Source: Cyanobacteria bacterium SZAS LIN-3 | GTDB taxonomy: Bacteria; Cyanobacteriota; Vampirovibrionia; Obscuribacterales; Obscuribacteraceae | DNA: 64,000 nt | Direction of reading: 5' to 3' | Assembly (NCBI GenBank): GCA_018266215.1 | Contig: JAFEAV010000001.1 | Coordinates: 62,001-126,000 of the forward strand | Shown here: piece by piece, positions 44,458-53,229 of the stretch | Layout of the letters: each line of letters opens with the position of its first letter | How positions within the stretch are numbered: position 1 is the first letter of the stretch | Made by a program: the position numbers and the translations under genes | Notes under the pieces: generated by a model | The model's input: only the letters and a program-made list of their open reading frames with translations | Told to the model about the DNA's origin: nothing | Database searches by the model: none

Positions 44458-44797
44458 TCTTTGTCTTTCCTCGATTTTGCAGTTTATAAATGGAACGGAA
44501 ATCAGCCCGTCCTGTAAAAAACGACGGGTCAAAAGTCGTTTAGAGCCAGGTCCGCCGGTACTTTTCAGCCCCGTCAGACCCGCGGAACAAGCGCTTGCAA
44601 CAGTATACAGAAGTGGGTAAAAGGCAACAATGGCGATAGCTTGTCCATTTTTTCACAAACGTAAAATAATGAAGTTTCGCGGCAAAAAATTTATTTTCCC
44701 GCCAATCGTTCTATACTCAGCGGATAAACCGATAATCACGCCCGCAATTATAAGCGGTCAGACAAGGCACCGGATACGATACCAGCCCAAAGCGATT
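44458..44797. other. Divergent intergenic region, 340 bp
   Basis: It separates the hydrolase (minus) and the protease-like gene (plus). A CCCGTC/GACGGG hairpin lies at 44505-44527 in the hydrolase leader. A TATACT-like box at 44712-44717 could be a -10 for the plus gene, without a convincing -35. The reading frame of the downstream gene extends back to 44630, but with no signal-peptide logic. Nothing else is visible. Confidence 0.4.
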
Positions 44798-45523
44798 ATG
44801 AATGTCTTACTTTCTCTACTGAATCTGATCATCGGCCTGCTACTCCTTGCCCAGCCGGCTCAGGCGCAGTACATAGGCAATGCCAGCCCGGTGGGAGTGC
44901 CGCGCTTCCATTTGCGCGACGGCACCACGCATTGTGCTGGTCGCGCCTTCGCCATTCAGTGGTTTAAGGGTCGCAAGCTGCTGCTGGCGCCGCTGCACCT
45001 GCTCGGACCGGGGGCCGGTCTGCCACGCTATATAGAACCGCAAGACGTCAACCGAGAAGTAACCTCGATCGATGTCCTTGATTTAACAGGCACGTCCGTT
45101 GTAACAACGGCCAGCAAAGCTCTTCTCAAGACAGGCGTACCGGTGGAAAAAGCGCGCGGTGATCTGGGCGGTGATCTCATGGCCTTTGAATTACCCAATA
45201 ACACCAACCTGCCGCTGTTGGCTCTCAGCGCCACTCTGGTACCGGTGGGGACCAGGGTCTGGGTGCTCTCTAAAGAAATGCAGGCCAGAAGCAGAGAAGT
45301 GGATCGTTACCCGGGTACTGTCGTGCGCTCCTTTAATAGCGGTGTGACAATCCAGATGGACGGCTCACTCACTGCCCTTGCATCAAGCGGCGCACCGGTC
45401 GTCAACGCAAAAAATGAAGTTGTCTGCATGATGGTGGGCAAACAGGATCTCACCCGCACGGTGGTGATGGGCATACCATCGACAATTATCTACGCCAGGC
45501 TCTATCGAGAAATCGGCCCCTAA
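44798..45523 (+). CDS. Secreted trypsin-like serine protease-fold protein, 241 aa
   Basis: The ATG at 44798 (MNVLLSLLNL) gives a clean signal peptide ending QPAQAQ; upstream in-frame starts would bury it. The chymotrypsin-type triad is suggested by APLHLLGPG (His), GGDLMAFEL (Asp) and LASSGAPVVN (Ser, in an S-S-G-A-P variant of the usual G-x-S-G-G-P). Strand-rich sequence surrounds them. The loss of the first Gly near the serine may lower activity. No ribosome site is clear. Confidence 0.6.
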   Translation: MNVLLSLLNLIIGLLLLAQPAQAQYIGNASPVGVPRFHLRDGTTHCAGRAFAIQWFKGRKLLLAPLHLLGPGAGLPRYIEPQDVNREVTSIDVLDLTGTSVVTTASKALLKTGVPVEKARGDLGGDLMAFELPNNTNLPLLALSATLVPVGTRVWVLSKEMQARSREVDRYPGTVVRSFNSGVTIQMDGSLTALASSGAPVVNAKNEVVCMMVGKQDLTRTVVMGIPSTIIYARLYREIGP

Positions 45524-46047
45524 ATTTTCTGCACTTCCGCCCGTGGATGTATCTGCTCAAGGCGGATCAGCATCTCAATTGCGTCCCAGATGCCGGTCAG
45601 AGCACTTCCCACCTCCAACTGCAACTCATGCCTCTGGCCTTTCTTTTCAAAAATAAAGAACCAGGGACTGGCATTTTTAGTGCGCACCCGACCCTCGTCA
45701 GTTTCCATCCACATATCAATTTGATCAACATATGTGCGCTTCTTCGCGGCGCCGGGGCCGGCCGACCAGCCAACCTGCTTAATTTCGCCGTAGGGCAGGA
45801 CATGATAAGCACCGTCTCTGGACCAGTGCACAAGCCGGGTTGTGAGCAGACACCAGTTGTCGTTATCGAGGAAACAAGCGACAACGGGCAGGTCCGGCTC
45901 AGCGGAACGGCAGCGCTTAGTCAGGTAGGTCTGCACCCCGGGCGCCAGATGAGAGAACGGCATCGTACAGGCAGTCGGATGACCGGCCTGCAAAAACTTA
46001 TGCGTAGCGCGACGACAACGGTATTCTTCAGAGCCGGTTTCTTCCAT
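45520..46047 (-). CDS. Protein of unknown function, 175 aa
   Basis: The ATG at 46047 (MEETGSEEYR) has AAGGAG six bases upstream. An alternative start 27 codons earlier lacks one. The sequence is strand-rich with aromatic positions (VVACFLDNDNWCLLTTRLVHW; HVLPYGEIKQVGWS), a pattern like PH-type YokE/bacterial PH domains. No signal peptide is present. Its stop overlaps the convergent protease-like gene by four bases. Confidence 0.65.
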   Translation of the reverse strand: MEETGSEEYRCRRATHKFLQAGHPTACTMPFSHLAPGVQTYLTKRCRSAEPDLPVVACFLDNDNWCLLTTRLVHWSRDGAYHVLPYGEIKQVGWSAGPGAAKKRTYVDQIDMWMETDEGRVRTKNASPWFFIFEKKGQRHELQLEVGSALTGIWDAIEMLIRLEQIHPRAEVQKI

Positions 46048-46322
46048 AACTTGCTCCTTCGCCCCCAATCCGATCCTACCCCCGGGATATGCAAGCAGGG
46101 GGATATTCATCGAACGATCAATATACAAAAGGAGATTTAATCAATTCTCCCCATGACAACAGGGCTGCGGCTGGAGAATTTAATCTTCCCCAAGACCAGC
46201 ACAGGACTTGGCGTCTCGACTTTAATATTTGTAAGCGCTAATCTTAATCCCCGCTAAACATTCAACCGGCGATTTGAGCGGGCATAAAAGAAACAGGTGG
46301 CTGATAACGATGGGAGTCAAGT

Positions 46323-47075
46323 ATGTCCACGGTTGCTAGGAAAGCTAAAAAGTCCGAAGCTCAAGAGGCGCAGAGTGCCCTCAAAGAGACGATCAAAGAC
46401 ATCAATCAGGCAATTAAGTCCGGTCAGCTGACGGCTTCCAAGCCGGGAGTGCAGCAAAAGGAGCAGACGTCCGGCCATCAATTGCCGGCTCCAGACGCCT
46501 TCCAGGTAGCCTATGACGCCCGCGGTCAGGCCCAGACGATAGTCACCGCCGGTGGTGACACGCTGACAGCCAGACAGGGAGCCAAACCCGTTTACCAGCA
46601 CTCCAAATTAAAGGGTGTGGACATCAATTTACTCAATCTCGACGAGACCTATCACGAAGTTTCCTACGAGATCAAAACCCGCGAAAAGCGTGCCGTCATC
46701 ACCGAAGTTGGCAATGGCGAAAAGAATGCCGAGCTCTATATCGGCAAACGCGCTAAACCTCGTCACATGCTTTTGACCAGCGACGGCACCCAGGTGATCG
46801 AGGGAAGCGAAGGCAGACTGACCATCGATCCGACCCTGACAAAGTATTTGATGCAATGCAAAGACAATGGCTCCATATATGTGGATCTCAATGTCAATAA
46901 AATGCAGGTCACGTTCCCGGATGGTCTGCGCCAGACCTATGGCGTGACGGCTGCTGAAGCGGCCTTATTAAGACAGGGCCCGGTCGGTTTCAAAATTCAG
47001 TGGCTAATAGACAACAACGGCAATCACCGCTTCCAGTGGTCGGCCATCGTCGCCTACGCCAAGCTGCCCAGCTGA
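46323..47075 (+). CDS. Protein of unknown function, 250 aa
   Basis: The ATG follows GGGAG by six bases. The N-terminal 60 residues are helical and polar (QSALKETIKDINQAIKSGQL). The rest is strand-rich with repeated turn motifs similar in style to the 22322-24562 protein (TSDGTQVIEGSEGRLTID; VDLNVNKMQVTFPDGLRQTY). No signal peptide is seen. The 194-bp gap before it shows no clear element. Confidence 0.65.
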   Translation: MSTVARKAKKSEAQEAQSALKETIKDINQAIKSGQLTASKPGVQQKEQTSGHQLPAPDAFQVAYDARGQAQTIVTAGGDTLTARQGAKPVYQHSKLKGVDINLLNLDETYHEVSYEIKTREKRAVITEVGNGEKNAELYIGKRAKPRHMLLTSDGTQVIEGSEGRLTIDPTLTKYLMQCKDNGSIYVDLNVNKMQVTFPDGLRQTYGVTAAEAALLRQGPVGFKIQWLIDNNGNHRFQWSAIVAYAKLPS

Positions 47076-47089
47076 GCTAATCAAAAAAA

Positions 47090-49510
47090 TTAGAAGTCTT
47101 CGGATACTTCGTCGCGGTTGAGCAGCATTTCAACGGTGCGGCATTTATCGACCACGGCCTCGGGCATACCGGCGGCCCGGATGTACTGGCGGCAGAGGTC
47201 GAGGGTGCGGCGTAAGCTGCGCACCACATCCCCTTCATCATAGGGCGTGGCGTTACGGATAGCGTGCCAGGTGGCTCCCTGAGCCCACATTTCAGTCAGA
47301 CCGGACTGATGTGGTCCCAGTTCAATAGGCATCTCCACATCGAAATCTTTTTGCAAGCGCAGGATCTTACGTTGCAGTTTGTGCGCTTCTTCCAGGGCAT
47401 ACTCGACTTGCGGTGAGACTTTCACCCGCATGGAGTCATGACCGCCGCGCGCTTCATCACCGACAAGAGCGGTAAGCAGAGCCGCCAGCTCATGCCCGTG
47501 CAACTGATTGAAAATATTGCTCATGGCCATTTCAGTGAGATAGAGTTCGTTCTGTCCGCGGATGGCGGCGGCCATTTTGCCAAGTTTGGTCGGCTTATTG
47601 CCGTCCAAATAACCGAGGGTGCGCAAAATGTTGCCCAGGGCCTCAAACGTTCGCCAGTAAAAATTGGTTTCACGCACAACGCGTTTGTCTATTTCTTTAA
47701 TACGCTTATTGATCTGGCCGATGCGCTCGGTCTGCTTGCTGCAAGGCTTTTGCACCGGGCAGCCGTGACAGGGCATGGCATAAGCTTCCTGCAAGGTGGC
47801 ATGTATTTCGCTGCGTGTCGCTTCCAGATCGGCCAGTCCCGGGTGCGGTCCGCCACCCTTGGGAGTGTGCTGTTTAAGCGCCTTTTCGGTTGTCTTCAGT
47901 TGTTTGTGCCGGGCGCGGATAGACTCCAGTCGTTTGGCATACAGGTTGAGATCGCCGATTTCACCGGGACAGAGCGGCGACTGCGATTTTTCAAGCTCGT
48001 TTTCCAGGGCCATTCTCTGGGCAAAAGTTGGCTCCAGCTGCCGGTTGATAAGAAACTGACCAAAGCTGCGCTCGATCAGATCGCGGGCATCATCAATTGA
48101 ATGTCGCTCAAGCAAATTGAGCACCATGCCATAGGACGGGGTGAATCTGCTGGACAGGGGGTCAGCCGGTGCCTGAGCCAGTTTGGCGGCATCCTCAACC
48201 GATTCAAAAGGATTGTGCAAAACAACCACGTGGCCGACTTCGTCCATACCGCGACGACCGGCCCGGCCGGACATCTGCAAAAACTCGGAGGCGCGCAGTT
48301 CGCGGTGACCTTCATCGCCGCGTTTCTGGATGCAACTGATAACGGTAGATCGGGCAGGCATGTTGATACCGGCGGCGAGTGTTTCAGTAGCAAAGACAAC
48401 TTTCAAAAGTCCGGATTGGAAGAGCTTTTCAATCATGCCTTTCCAGCTCGGCAACATGCCGGCGTGGTGCACCGACATCCCCTCCATCAGGTAGGGTATG
48501 TGCGGATGATTGGCGAGATTGGGATTGTCGCGGGTAAATTGCTCCACCTGTCGACGCAACTCCGCTTGCTCTTCTTGCAGAAGCAGGGGAATGCCGCGGG
48601 ACATTTTCATCGCTTCTTCGCAGCCGCGCCGGGAGAAGAGGAAATAGATGGCCGGCAACATATTGCGCGCCGAAAGATTGGCCAGGACATCTGCAGGATG
48701 CGTATAGAGGCCGCCCATGGGGCGCCGCTTCTTATCTTTGTCCTTGTGCTGGAAACGCTGCTTCTTGCCGAAGCGCGACTTGAGAAAAGTATTGACTCCA
48801 CCACCGGGATTGATCAGCGGATAAAGTCGCCTTTCGCCGAAGTAATGAAAGCGCAGAGGCACCGGGCGAAAGTCTGATATGACAAGCTCGGTCGGACCAT
48901 GGGTCTCATTGATCCACTCGGTCAGCTCCTGGGCATTGGCAACGGTGGCCGAGAGTGCCACCAGTTGAATATCCTTAGGCGCATATATGATCGACTCCTC
49001 CCAGACAGTACCGCGCTGGGAATCATTCATATAGTGACATTCGTCCAGCACGACACTGGCGACGTCCTTCAAGTTTTTGGAGACGTCACCGAGGATGGTG
49101 CCATAGAGCATATTGCGGAAAACTTCGGTGGTCATGACTACAATCGGAGCGTCACGATTGATAGAAAGGTCACCGGTGAGCAGACCGACCTTGTTCTCGC
49201 CGTATTTCTGCCGCAGGTCGTACAGTTTCTGGTTGGAAAGTGCCTTTAAAGGGGTCGTGTAGTAACAGCGCTTATTGGACATTAGCGCCATTTCAACTGC
49301 GTATTCGGCCACGACTGTTTTGCCGGACCCGGTCGGAGAGCAAACCACCACGCTTTTGCCGGCTTCAAGATGCCTTATTGCCTCAAGCTGAAAATCATCC
49401 AACTTAAAGGGGAAAAGGTGTTGTACGTCAACTTGCACGGATGTGGTGTGGGGACTCCTGGCCTTTGTTAGGGTGCTCGGTAAGGTCGATTTTAGCAGCA
49501 CTGAAGGCAA
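47090..49510 (-). CDS. Ski2-like DExH-box RNA helicase, 806 aa
   Basis: Walker A is SPTGSGKT (about 58-65) after FQLEAIRHLEAGKS. The DExH box is LDECHYMND (about 153). SAT appears in VALSATVANA, and the C-terminal half has RAGRRGMDEVG. A DOB1/SKI2 C-terminal helical domain follows with CHGCPVQKPC, a Cys cluster that may bind zinc. The family includes eukaryotic Mtr4/Ski2 and cyanobacterial relatives that act on RNA. The start is unclear: TTG at 49510 or an internal GTG near the VQVDVQHLF segment. Confidence 0.9.
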   Translation of the reverse strand: MPSVLLKSTLPSTLTKARSPHTTSVQVDVQHLFPFKLDDFQLEAIRHLEAGKSVVVCSPTGSGKTVVAEYAVEMALMSNKRCYYTTPLKALSNQKLYDLRQKYGENKVGLLTGDLSINRDAPIVVMTTEVFRNMLYGTILGDVSKNLKDVASVVLDECHYMNDSQRGTVWEESIIYAPKDIQLVALSATVANAQELTEWINETHGPTELVISDFRPVPLRFHYFGERRLYPLINPGGGVNTFLKSRFGKKQRFQHKDKDKKRRPMGGLYTHPADVLANLSARNMLPAIYFLFSRRGCEEAMKMSRGIPLLLQEEQAELRRQVEQFTRDNPNLANHPHIPYLMEGMSVHHAGMLPSWKGMIEKLFQSGLLKVVFATETLAAGINMPARSTVISCIQKRGDEGHRELRASEFLQMSGRAGRRGMDEVGHVVVLHNPFESVEDAAKLAQAPADPLSSRFTPSYGMVLNLLERHSIDDARDLIERSFGQFLINRQLEPTFAQRMALENELEKSQSPLCPGEIGDLNLYAKRLESIRARHKQLKTTEKALKQHTPKGGGPHPGLADLEATRSEIHATLQEAYAMPCHGCPVQKPCSKQTERIGQINKRIKEIDKRVVRETNFYWRTFEALGNILRTLGYLDGNKPTKLGKMAAAIRGQNELYLTEMAMSNIFNQLHGHELAALLTALVGDEARGGHDSMRVKVSPQVEYALEEAHKLQRKILRLQKDFDVEMPIELGPHQSGLTEMWAQGATWHAIRNATPYDEGDVVRSLRRTLDLCRQYIRAAGMPEAVVDKCRTVEMLLNRDEVSEDF

Positions 49511-49604
49511 CTTGCGGCATTTTGCCGGCCTGTTTCAATAACGCTCGTTAAGCCGAGGCCCGAGCCCATATCCCCTTTGAAATCATATGTAGTATAGTCT
49601 GGGG

Positions 49605-49610
49605 TATAAT
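49605..49610 (+). promoter_or_regulatory. -10 box for the tRNA-Pro transcript
   Basis: A perfect TATAAT. Transcription would start at about 49617, within the first arm of the inverted repeat. A matching -35 at normal spacing is not evident; TTGAAA at 49577 is 22 bases away. Confidence 0.6.
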
Positions 49611-49613
49611 TCC

Positions 49614-49743
49614 AGACCTGGCCAGTGGCGTGAATATCGGGGCGTGGCGCAGGGGTAGCGCGCACCTTTGGGGTGGGTGAGGCCGGAGGTTCGAATCCTC
49701 TCGCCCCGATTTTTCCAAATATCGCCACTGGCCAGGTCTTTTT
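49614..49743 (+). repeat. 17-bp perfect inverted repeat flanking the tRNA gene
   Basis: AGACCTGGCCAGTGGCG (49614-49630) is the exact reverse complement of CGCCACTGGCCAGGTCT (49723-49739). The 92 bases between them contain the whole tRNA with short AT-rich leader and trailer. A T-run follows the second arm, so the pair could form a terminator stem with the tRNA as its loop. Confidence 0.85.
49638..49709 (+). tRNA. tRNA-Pro (anticodon GGG)
   Basis: The cloverleaf is complete: acceptor CGGGGCG/CGCCCCG with discriminator A, D stem GCGC/GCGC, anticodon stem CACCT/GGGTG with loop TTGGGGT (anticodon GGG), variable AGGCC, and T arm GGAGG/CCTCT with TTCGAAT. The CCA end is not encoded. Confidence 0.93.
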
Positions 49744-49767
49744 AGATAGCTATTCAGGTATAAACCT

Positions 49768-50448
49768 TTGAAGAAAAAAATTGCACTGGGCGCACCGTTT
49801 GCGGTCTCGCTCCTGATTTTGACCGCCTGCTCCGGAAGTAAGGAAGCAGCAACAACGTCGGCCCCGGATGCAACGAGCCAGACCGCTCAACCGGCTGCTC
49901 CGGCGCATCCGGTTCGCGTGATGCAACCGCTGCAACCGGGACAGGGCCCGCAAAAACCGGCCCAGTCCTATTCCAAAACCCCGGCCATTCAGGGCGGCCA
50001 GCCTGGCACCACGGCTCTGCCGTATATGCAACCCTTTCGCCTGGGCGACCTTGAATATCAATTTATGGACGCCGCCGGCAAGCAGTTCGTCGGCCTGAAA
50101 GAAAATCCGTCAATGCATCCGAGCGACGGCAACGTTTACTTTCTCGTACGCTACCAAGTCATCAACCATGGTCAGCAAATTACGATCCCCAATCAGGAAG
50201 CCGTACACCTGATGCAAATAAGCACCAAGCAAGTTATGGACATAGACCAGGCCGCCACCAATGCCAATGTCATGTCCGGCGCGGCGACAGGATTACCGGA
50301 TGAAATGACTCTGGACCCGGAAGTACCGAACGTTCAGACCCTGGTATTTCAGATGCCGAACACCGTCGCCGCCGAGGATCTCCAGGTCCTGGTAACGGAA
50401 CCTAAAGATCCGACGCATGTATTCCAATTAGTGAAGCTCTCTAATTAA
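49768..50448 (+). CDS. Lipoprotein of unknown function, 226 aa
   Basis: It starts with TTG at 49768 and has a lipobox LLILTAC (Cys at 21). A Pro/Ala/Gln-rich linker (22-95) leads to a strand-rich domain (YQFMDAAGKQFVGLKENP; YFLVRYQVINHGQQITIPNQ) that resembles the DUF4352-type immunoglobulin-like fold seen in Gram-positive lipoproteins. It is probably anchored in a membrane and exposed to the periplasm or outside. It follows the tRNA by 59 bases. Confidence 0.72.
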   Translation: MKKKIALGAPFAVSLLILTACSGSKEAATTSAPDATSQTAQPAAPAHPVRVMQPLQPGQGPQKPAQSYSKTPAIQGGQPGTTALPYMQPFRLGDLEYQFMDAAGKQFVGLKENPSMHPSDGNVYFLVRYQVINHGQQITIPNQEAVHLMQISTKQVMDIDQAATNANVMSGAATGLPDEMTLDPEVPNVQTLVFQMPNTVAAEDLQVLVTEPKDPTHVFQLVKLSN

Positions 50449-50522
50449 CCTAAAAGGTCTGCCCCGATTGCCTTCTCAGCCTTATAACGGGTGTAAGATA
50501 AAGATTGGGGACTTATTTTTAG

Positions 50523-50735
50523 GTGGGGGGCTGGGCTTTGGCTCTGTTTTGCTTGTTATGCCAGGCCTCAATTGAGAAACTTCAACAGGTGAGACACTGC
50601 AATAGCTGTGGCATCATCACCTGTGACAGCGAAACTTGCGGTACAAGTACGTTCAGCGGAGCGCAGGAAATCTGGCTCTGCGAAAACTGCATTACAGTTG
50701 ACCTGGAGCCTGCAGCTAGGGTGAAATCACCTTAG
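50523..50735 (+). CDS. Small Cys-rich (zinc-ribbon-like) protein, tentative
   Basis: The frame encodes CNSCGIITCDSETCG and WLCENC, a C-x2-C ... C-x4-C ... C-x2-C series as in small zinc ribbons. The start is unclear: GTG at 50523, a TTG a few codons later after GGTGGGG, or a GTG just before the first CNSC. The end overlaps the convergent GAF gene by 20 bases. It could be a genuine small protein or chance. Confidence 0.35.
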   Translation: MGGWALALFCLLCQASIEKLQQVRHCNSCGIITCDSETCGTSTFSGAQEIWLCENCITVDLEPAARVKSP

Positions 50736-51738
50736 TGGCAAAGGTGGCTATCATTTGAGCAATAGTCATACACAGCTCATGGGACTGAGGCAAGAACGAG
50801 CCGGTCCTGGGCAAACGCCGCCACAATCCAATCACGCCCACAGTATTCCCGCCGGTCACCAGCGGAAAGAGCACAGCTACCTCATAGTTGAAGCAGGGAT
50901 CCCTTTTTGTACTGCGTTCTAAACTGACATTGATAAACTTCGGTTTTGCGGAAGCAACAACCGCGGCAAAGGGGTTGTCGGCCTGGCTCAGAGCAATCGT
51001 CTTCTTACTCTCAGTGCTTTCAATCTGAGCTATGAGATTGTCGCCGGCACCCTCGAGATCGCGCAGATAGATCTGGCAGTGCTCAAAACCCATTTTCTCC
51101 GCCATCAGCGAAGCGGCACTTGCCAGCGCTGTTTTCGCCTCTCTCGCCTGGGCAAAAATTTCACTGACGGCGTTGATTGTTTTGAGATCCGTCACATCAG
51201 CGGCTATTTTGCGCTTATCAGCAATCAATTGCACCAGCACCGAAAGCGCCAGTGCTACTTCTTCCAGGGCCTGCATATCCACTTCGCTCCACAGTCTGGG
51301 AGCCTCACAATAGTGAAGATCGACAAAACCCGAAAACACTCCCCAGGATCGCAATTGACACATCAAGCGCGAGCGCACCTTCCCCAACTCCATAAGCGAA
51401 GCCATGGTCGGAGAAAGCACAACCCGGTTCGGCTCGGACAAAACATCATCAACTGCGATCACCCCTCTGCCACTTTCATCAGGAAAGCGCGAGAGAAAAT
51501 CCAGCACGACCATCGTCGATTCCTGCGCGCTCAAAGCTGTTTCTTCGAAGCAGAGAATACTGGTGGCTGAAAATTCTTCGCTGGCGACAAGCTGATCGCC
51601 TTCGATCATCCAGATGACGCAGCGCGAGGCCTCAAGCCCCGATGTCAGCGCTTCGGCGGCAAAGGACAAAACGGCGCGCATATCCAAACCATCGCGCATC
51701 ATGCGCAGGATTTCGTTTATGACTTTGGCCGAGTTCAT
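50716..51738 (-). CDS. Tandem GAF-domain protein, 340 aa
   Basis: Two GAF-like domains are visible: about 15-165 (EASRCVIWMIEGDQLVASEEF, SWGVFSGFVDLHYCE) and about 190-335 (FEHCQIYLRDLEGAGDNL, VAVLFPLVTGGNTVGVIGLW). There is no output domain, so it is a stand-alone sensor or partner protein. GAF domains bind cyclic nucleotides, tetrapyrroles or small ligands; I see no diagnostic NKFDE motif or chromophore Cys. It follows the 109-codon gene by eleven bases. Confidence 0.75.
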   Translation of the reverse strand: MNSAKVINEILRMMRDGLDMRAVLSFAAEALTSGLEASRCVIWMIEGDQLVASEEFSATSILCFEETALSAQESTMVVLDFLSRFPDESGRGVIAVDDVLSEPNRVVLSPTMASLMELGKVRSRLMCQLRSWGVFSGFVDLHYCEAPRLWSEVDMQALEEVALALSVLVQLIADKRKIAADVTDLKTINAVSEIFAQAREAKTALASAASLMAEKMGFEHCQIYLRDLEGAGDNLIAQIESTESKKTIALSQADNPFAAVVASAKPKFINVSLERSTKRDPCFNYEVAVLFPLVTGGNTVGVIGLWRRLPRTGSFLPQSHELCMTIAQMIATFATKVISP

Positions 51739-51749
51739 TACGTCGCCGC

Positions 51750-52079
51750 TTAGCTAATCGGACGACCGGTATGCCTGCGTCTGGCGGGAGTCAATCTAAA
51801 TTTGTTGGGGCACTCGATATCGAAGCCGGAGAAGTATGTTTGACCGGCGGCGGCAAGCGCTTCTTCGGTTTCAAGCTGCGAGAGCATTCCGCGGCGTACC
51901 GGCAGATCTTCTTTTGCCGGCTGCGAAATCCTGGTGTAATTTTCAACGTCAATTGACGGAATGCAATTGAAAATCGGGTTCAGATGCACGAATTCGCGAA
52001 TCTTGATTTTCAGGATCGCCTTCAAGTGATCGTCGAGTTTTTCCAGGCGTACTGGATGTTCATCTGGTAAAGAGGACAT
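51750..52079 (-). CDS. Small protein of unknown function, 109 aa
   Basis: The ATG at 52079 (MSSLPDEHPV) follows GAGG by nine bases. That GAGG can pair with CCTC directly before the start codon across a T5 loop, which would hide the site. The sequence contains HLKAILKIKIREFVHLNPIF and ends in a basic tail (ARRRHTGRP). No domain is recognised. It is directly upstream of the GAF gene and likely co-transcribed with it. Confidence 0.6.
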   Translation of the reverse strand: MSSLPDEHPVRLEKLDDHLKAILKIKIREFVHLNPIFNCIPSIDVENYTRISQPAKEDLPVRRGMLSQLETEEALAAAGQTYFSGFDIECPNKFRLTPARRRHTGRPIS

Positions 52080-52221
52080 GAGGAAAAACCTCAAATTGTG
52101 CTGAATTGGGCATGGCCGTAGCCACAAGTGGAGAATGTTAGCAGAGTTTAACGGATTGTCAACAGACGATCCGACTTCCAGACACAATTTAATCAAAGTG
52201 CTTAACGTGGTGAAATTTGGC

Positions 52222-53007
52222 TCAGCGCCTGGAATCGGCGGCCATTATCTCCTTTAGTTTCTTCAAAGCGCTATGAACAGCACGCGATACACCCATCTCA
52301 GATAGGCCAAGGACATATGCGGTCTCTTTTTGCGAAAGATCATAGAGAAAGACAAATTCAATAATTTCTCTCGTTCGGCCCCCCAGCCTCTTGAGTGCTT
52401 GATTGATCAATTCTCTGTCTTCGGATGTATTGAAAGAATCTTGATAGCGGCGGTCCGGTACGACCTCGCAAAGCGAGCGCCGGTCGTCGCGTTCCTCCTC
52501 ATCGGAGTTGCTGTCCAGGGATTCATAATGGATGCGCGCTTCCCAGGATTGTTGAGCTTCCAGCACTTCCTCCACCGAAAAGCCTGATGCGGCCGCCAGT
52601 TCCTGGACAGTAGGAGCGCGGTCCAGCGAACGGGTCAGCTTCTCTTCCAGCTGGGAGAGCTGGGTATTGAGCTCGGTCAAACGGCGCGGTACCTGCACTA
52701 TCGAGCAATGATCGCGCAAATAATGCCTGATTTCGCCCCGTATATAACAGGTGGCAAGGGTCCTGAAACTGGCCGTGCGTGCCCGATGCGGGTCATAATA
52801 CTTAATGGCCTTGAGCAGACCGATGGCGCCAACCTGCACCAGGTCCTCAAAGCCATCCGGTTGAAACTGGCTGTACTTCCGGGCTATCTGGCGGACCAGA
52901 GGCATGTGCAGACGCACAATCTCGGTCGTCTCGCCGCCCGAAAGGTCATGCCGCGACGGCATTTCACTCAACAATTCTTCACTTCTAACCAGTGTCTTTC
53001 TGCTCAA
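52222..53007 (-). CDS. Sigma-70 family RNA polymerase sigma factor (SigB/F/G-like), 261 aa
   Basis: The TTG at 53007 has AGGAG eight bases upstream, favoured over a TTG 19 codons earlier. Region 2 is IVRLHMPLVRQIARKY...FEDLVQVGAIGLLKAIKYYDPHRA (core contact and -10 recognition), region 3 contains VPRRLTEL, and region 4 is LSQKETAYVLGLSEMGVSRAVHSAL (-35 recognition). Region 1.1 is absent, as in stress- or development-type sigma factors. The closest type is cyanobacterial SigF-like. No anti-sigma gene is adjacent, though the GAF gene and the 109-codon gene lie downstream. Confidence 0.93.
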   Translation of the reverse strand: MSRKTLVRSEELLSEMPSRHDLSGGETTEIVRLHMPLVRQIARKYSQFQPDGFEDLVQVGAIGLLKAIKYYDPHRARTASFRTLATCYIRGEIRHYLRDHCSIVQVPRRLTELNTQLSQLEEKLTRSLDRAPTVQELAAASGFSVEEVLEAQQSWEARIHYESLDSNSDEEERDDRRSLCEVVPDRRYQDSFNTSEDRELINQALKRLGGRTREIIEFVFLYDLSQKETAYVLGLSEMGVSRAVHSALKKLKEIMAADSRR

Positions 53008-53135
53008 GGTCCAATCTCCTGAATTGTCCTTGACCCTGACACTCCCAAAGCCACCCCAAGACAATGTGCCCTTGACATCTACAATTTAAACCGCGATTGG
53101 CCCCCGGCCTTTTATGTCGCTTTTATTCCTAATTC

Positions 53136-53169
53136 AGCCAAAATGGCTGACGCCAGAGCCTTTTTGGCT
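53136..53169. other. Hairpin upstream of the sensor kinase
   Basis: AGCCAAAA pairs with TTTTGGCT, then GGCT with AGCC (one T-T mismatch between), with an 8-base loop. An upstream in-frame ATG (53143) lies inside this stem, which argues against its use as the start. Confidence 0.65.
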
Positions 53170-53229
53170 ACAATTGGACTATCCAACCTGAATTTTCTCC
53201 GGGGCCTGCCTTTGCGAACAACCAGACTG

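Noticed and set aside
44630-44797. N-terminal extension of the protease-like protein
   Set aside because: The extension would place a signal peptide at residue 57. The start at 44798 gives a normal one.
49492-49728. Minus-strand open frame of 78 codons
   Set aside because: It overlaps the tRNA-Pro gene and its inverted repeat, so it is a by-product of that sequence.
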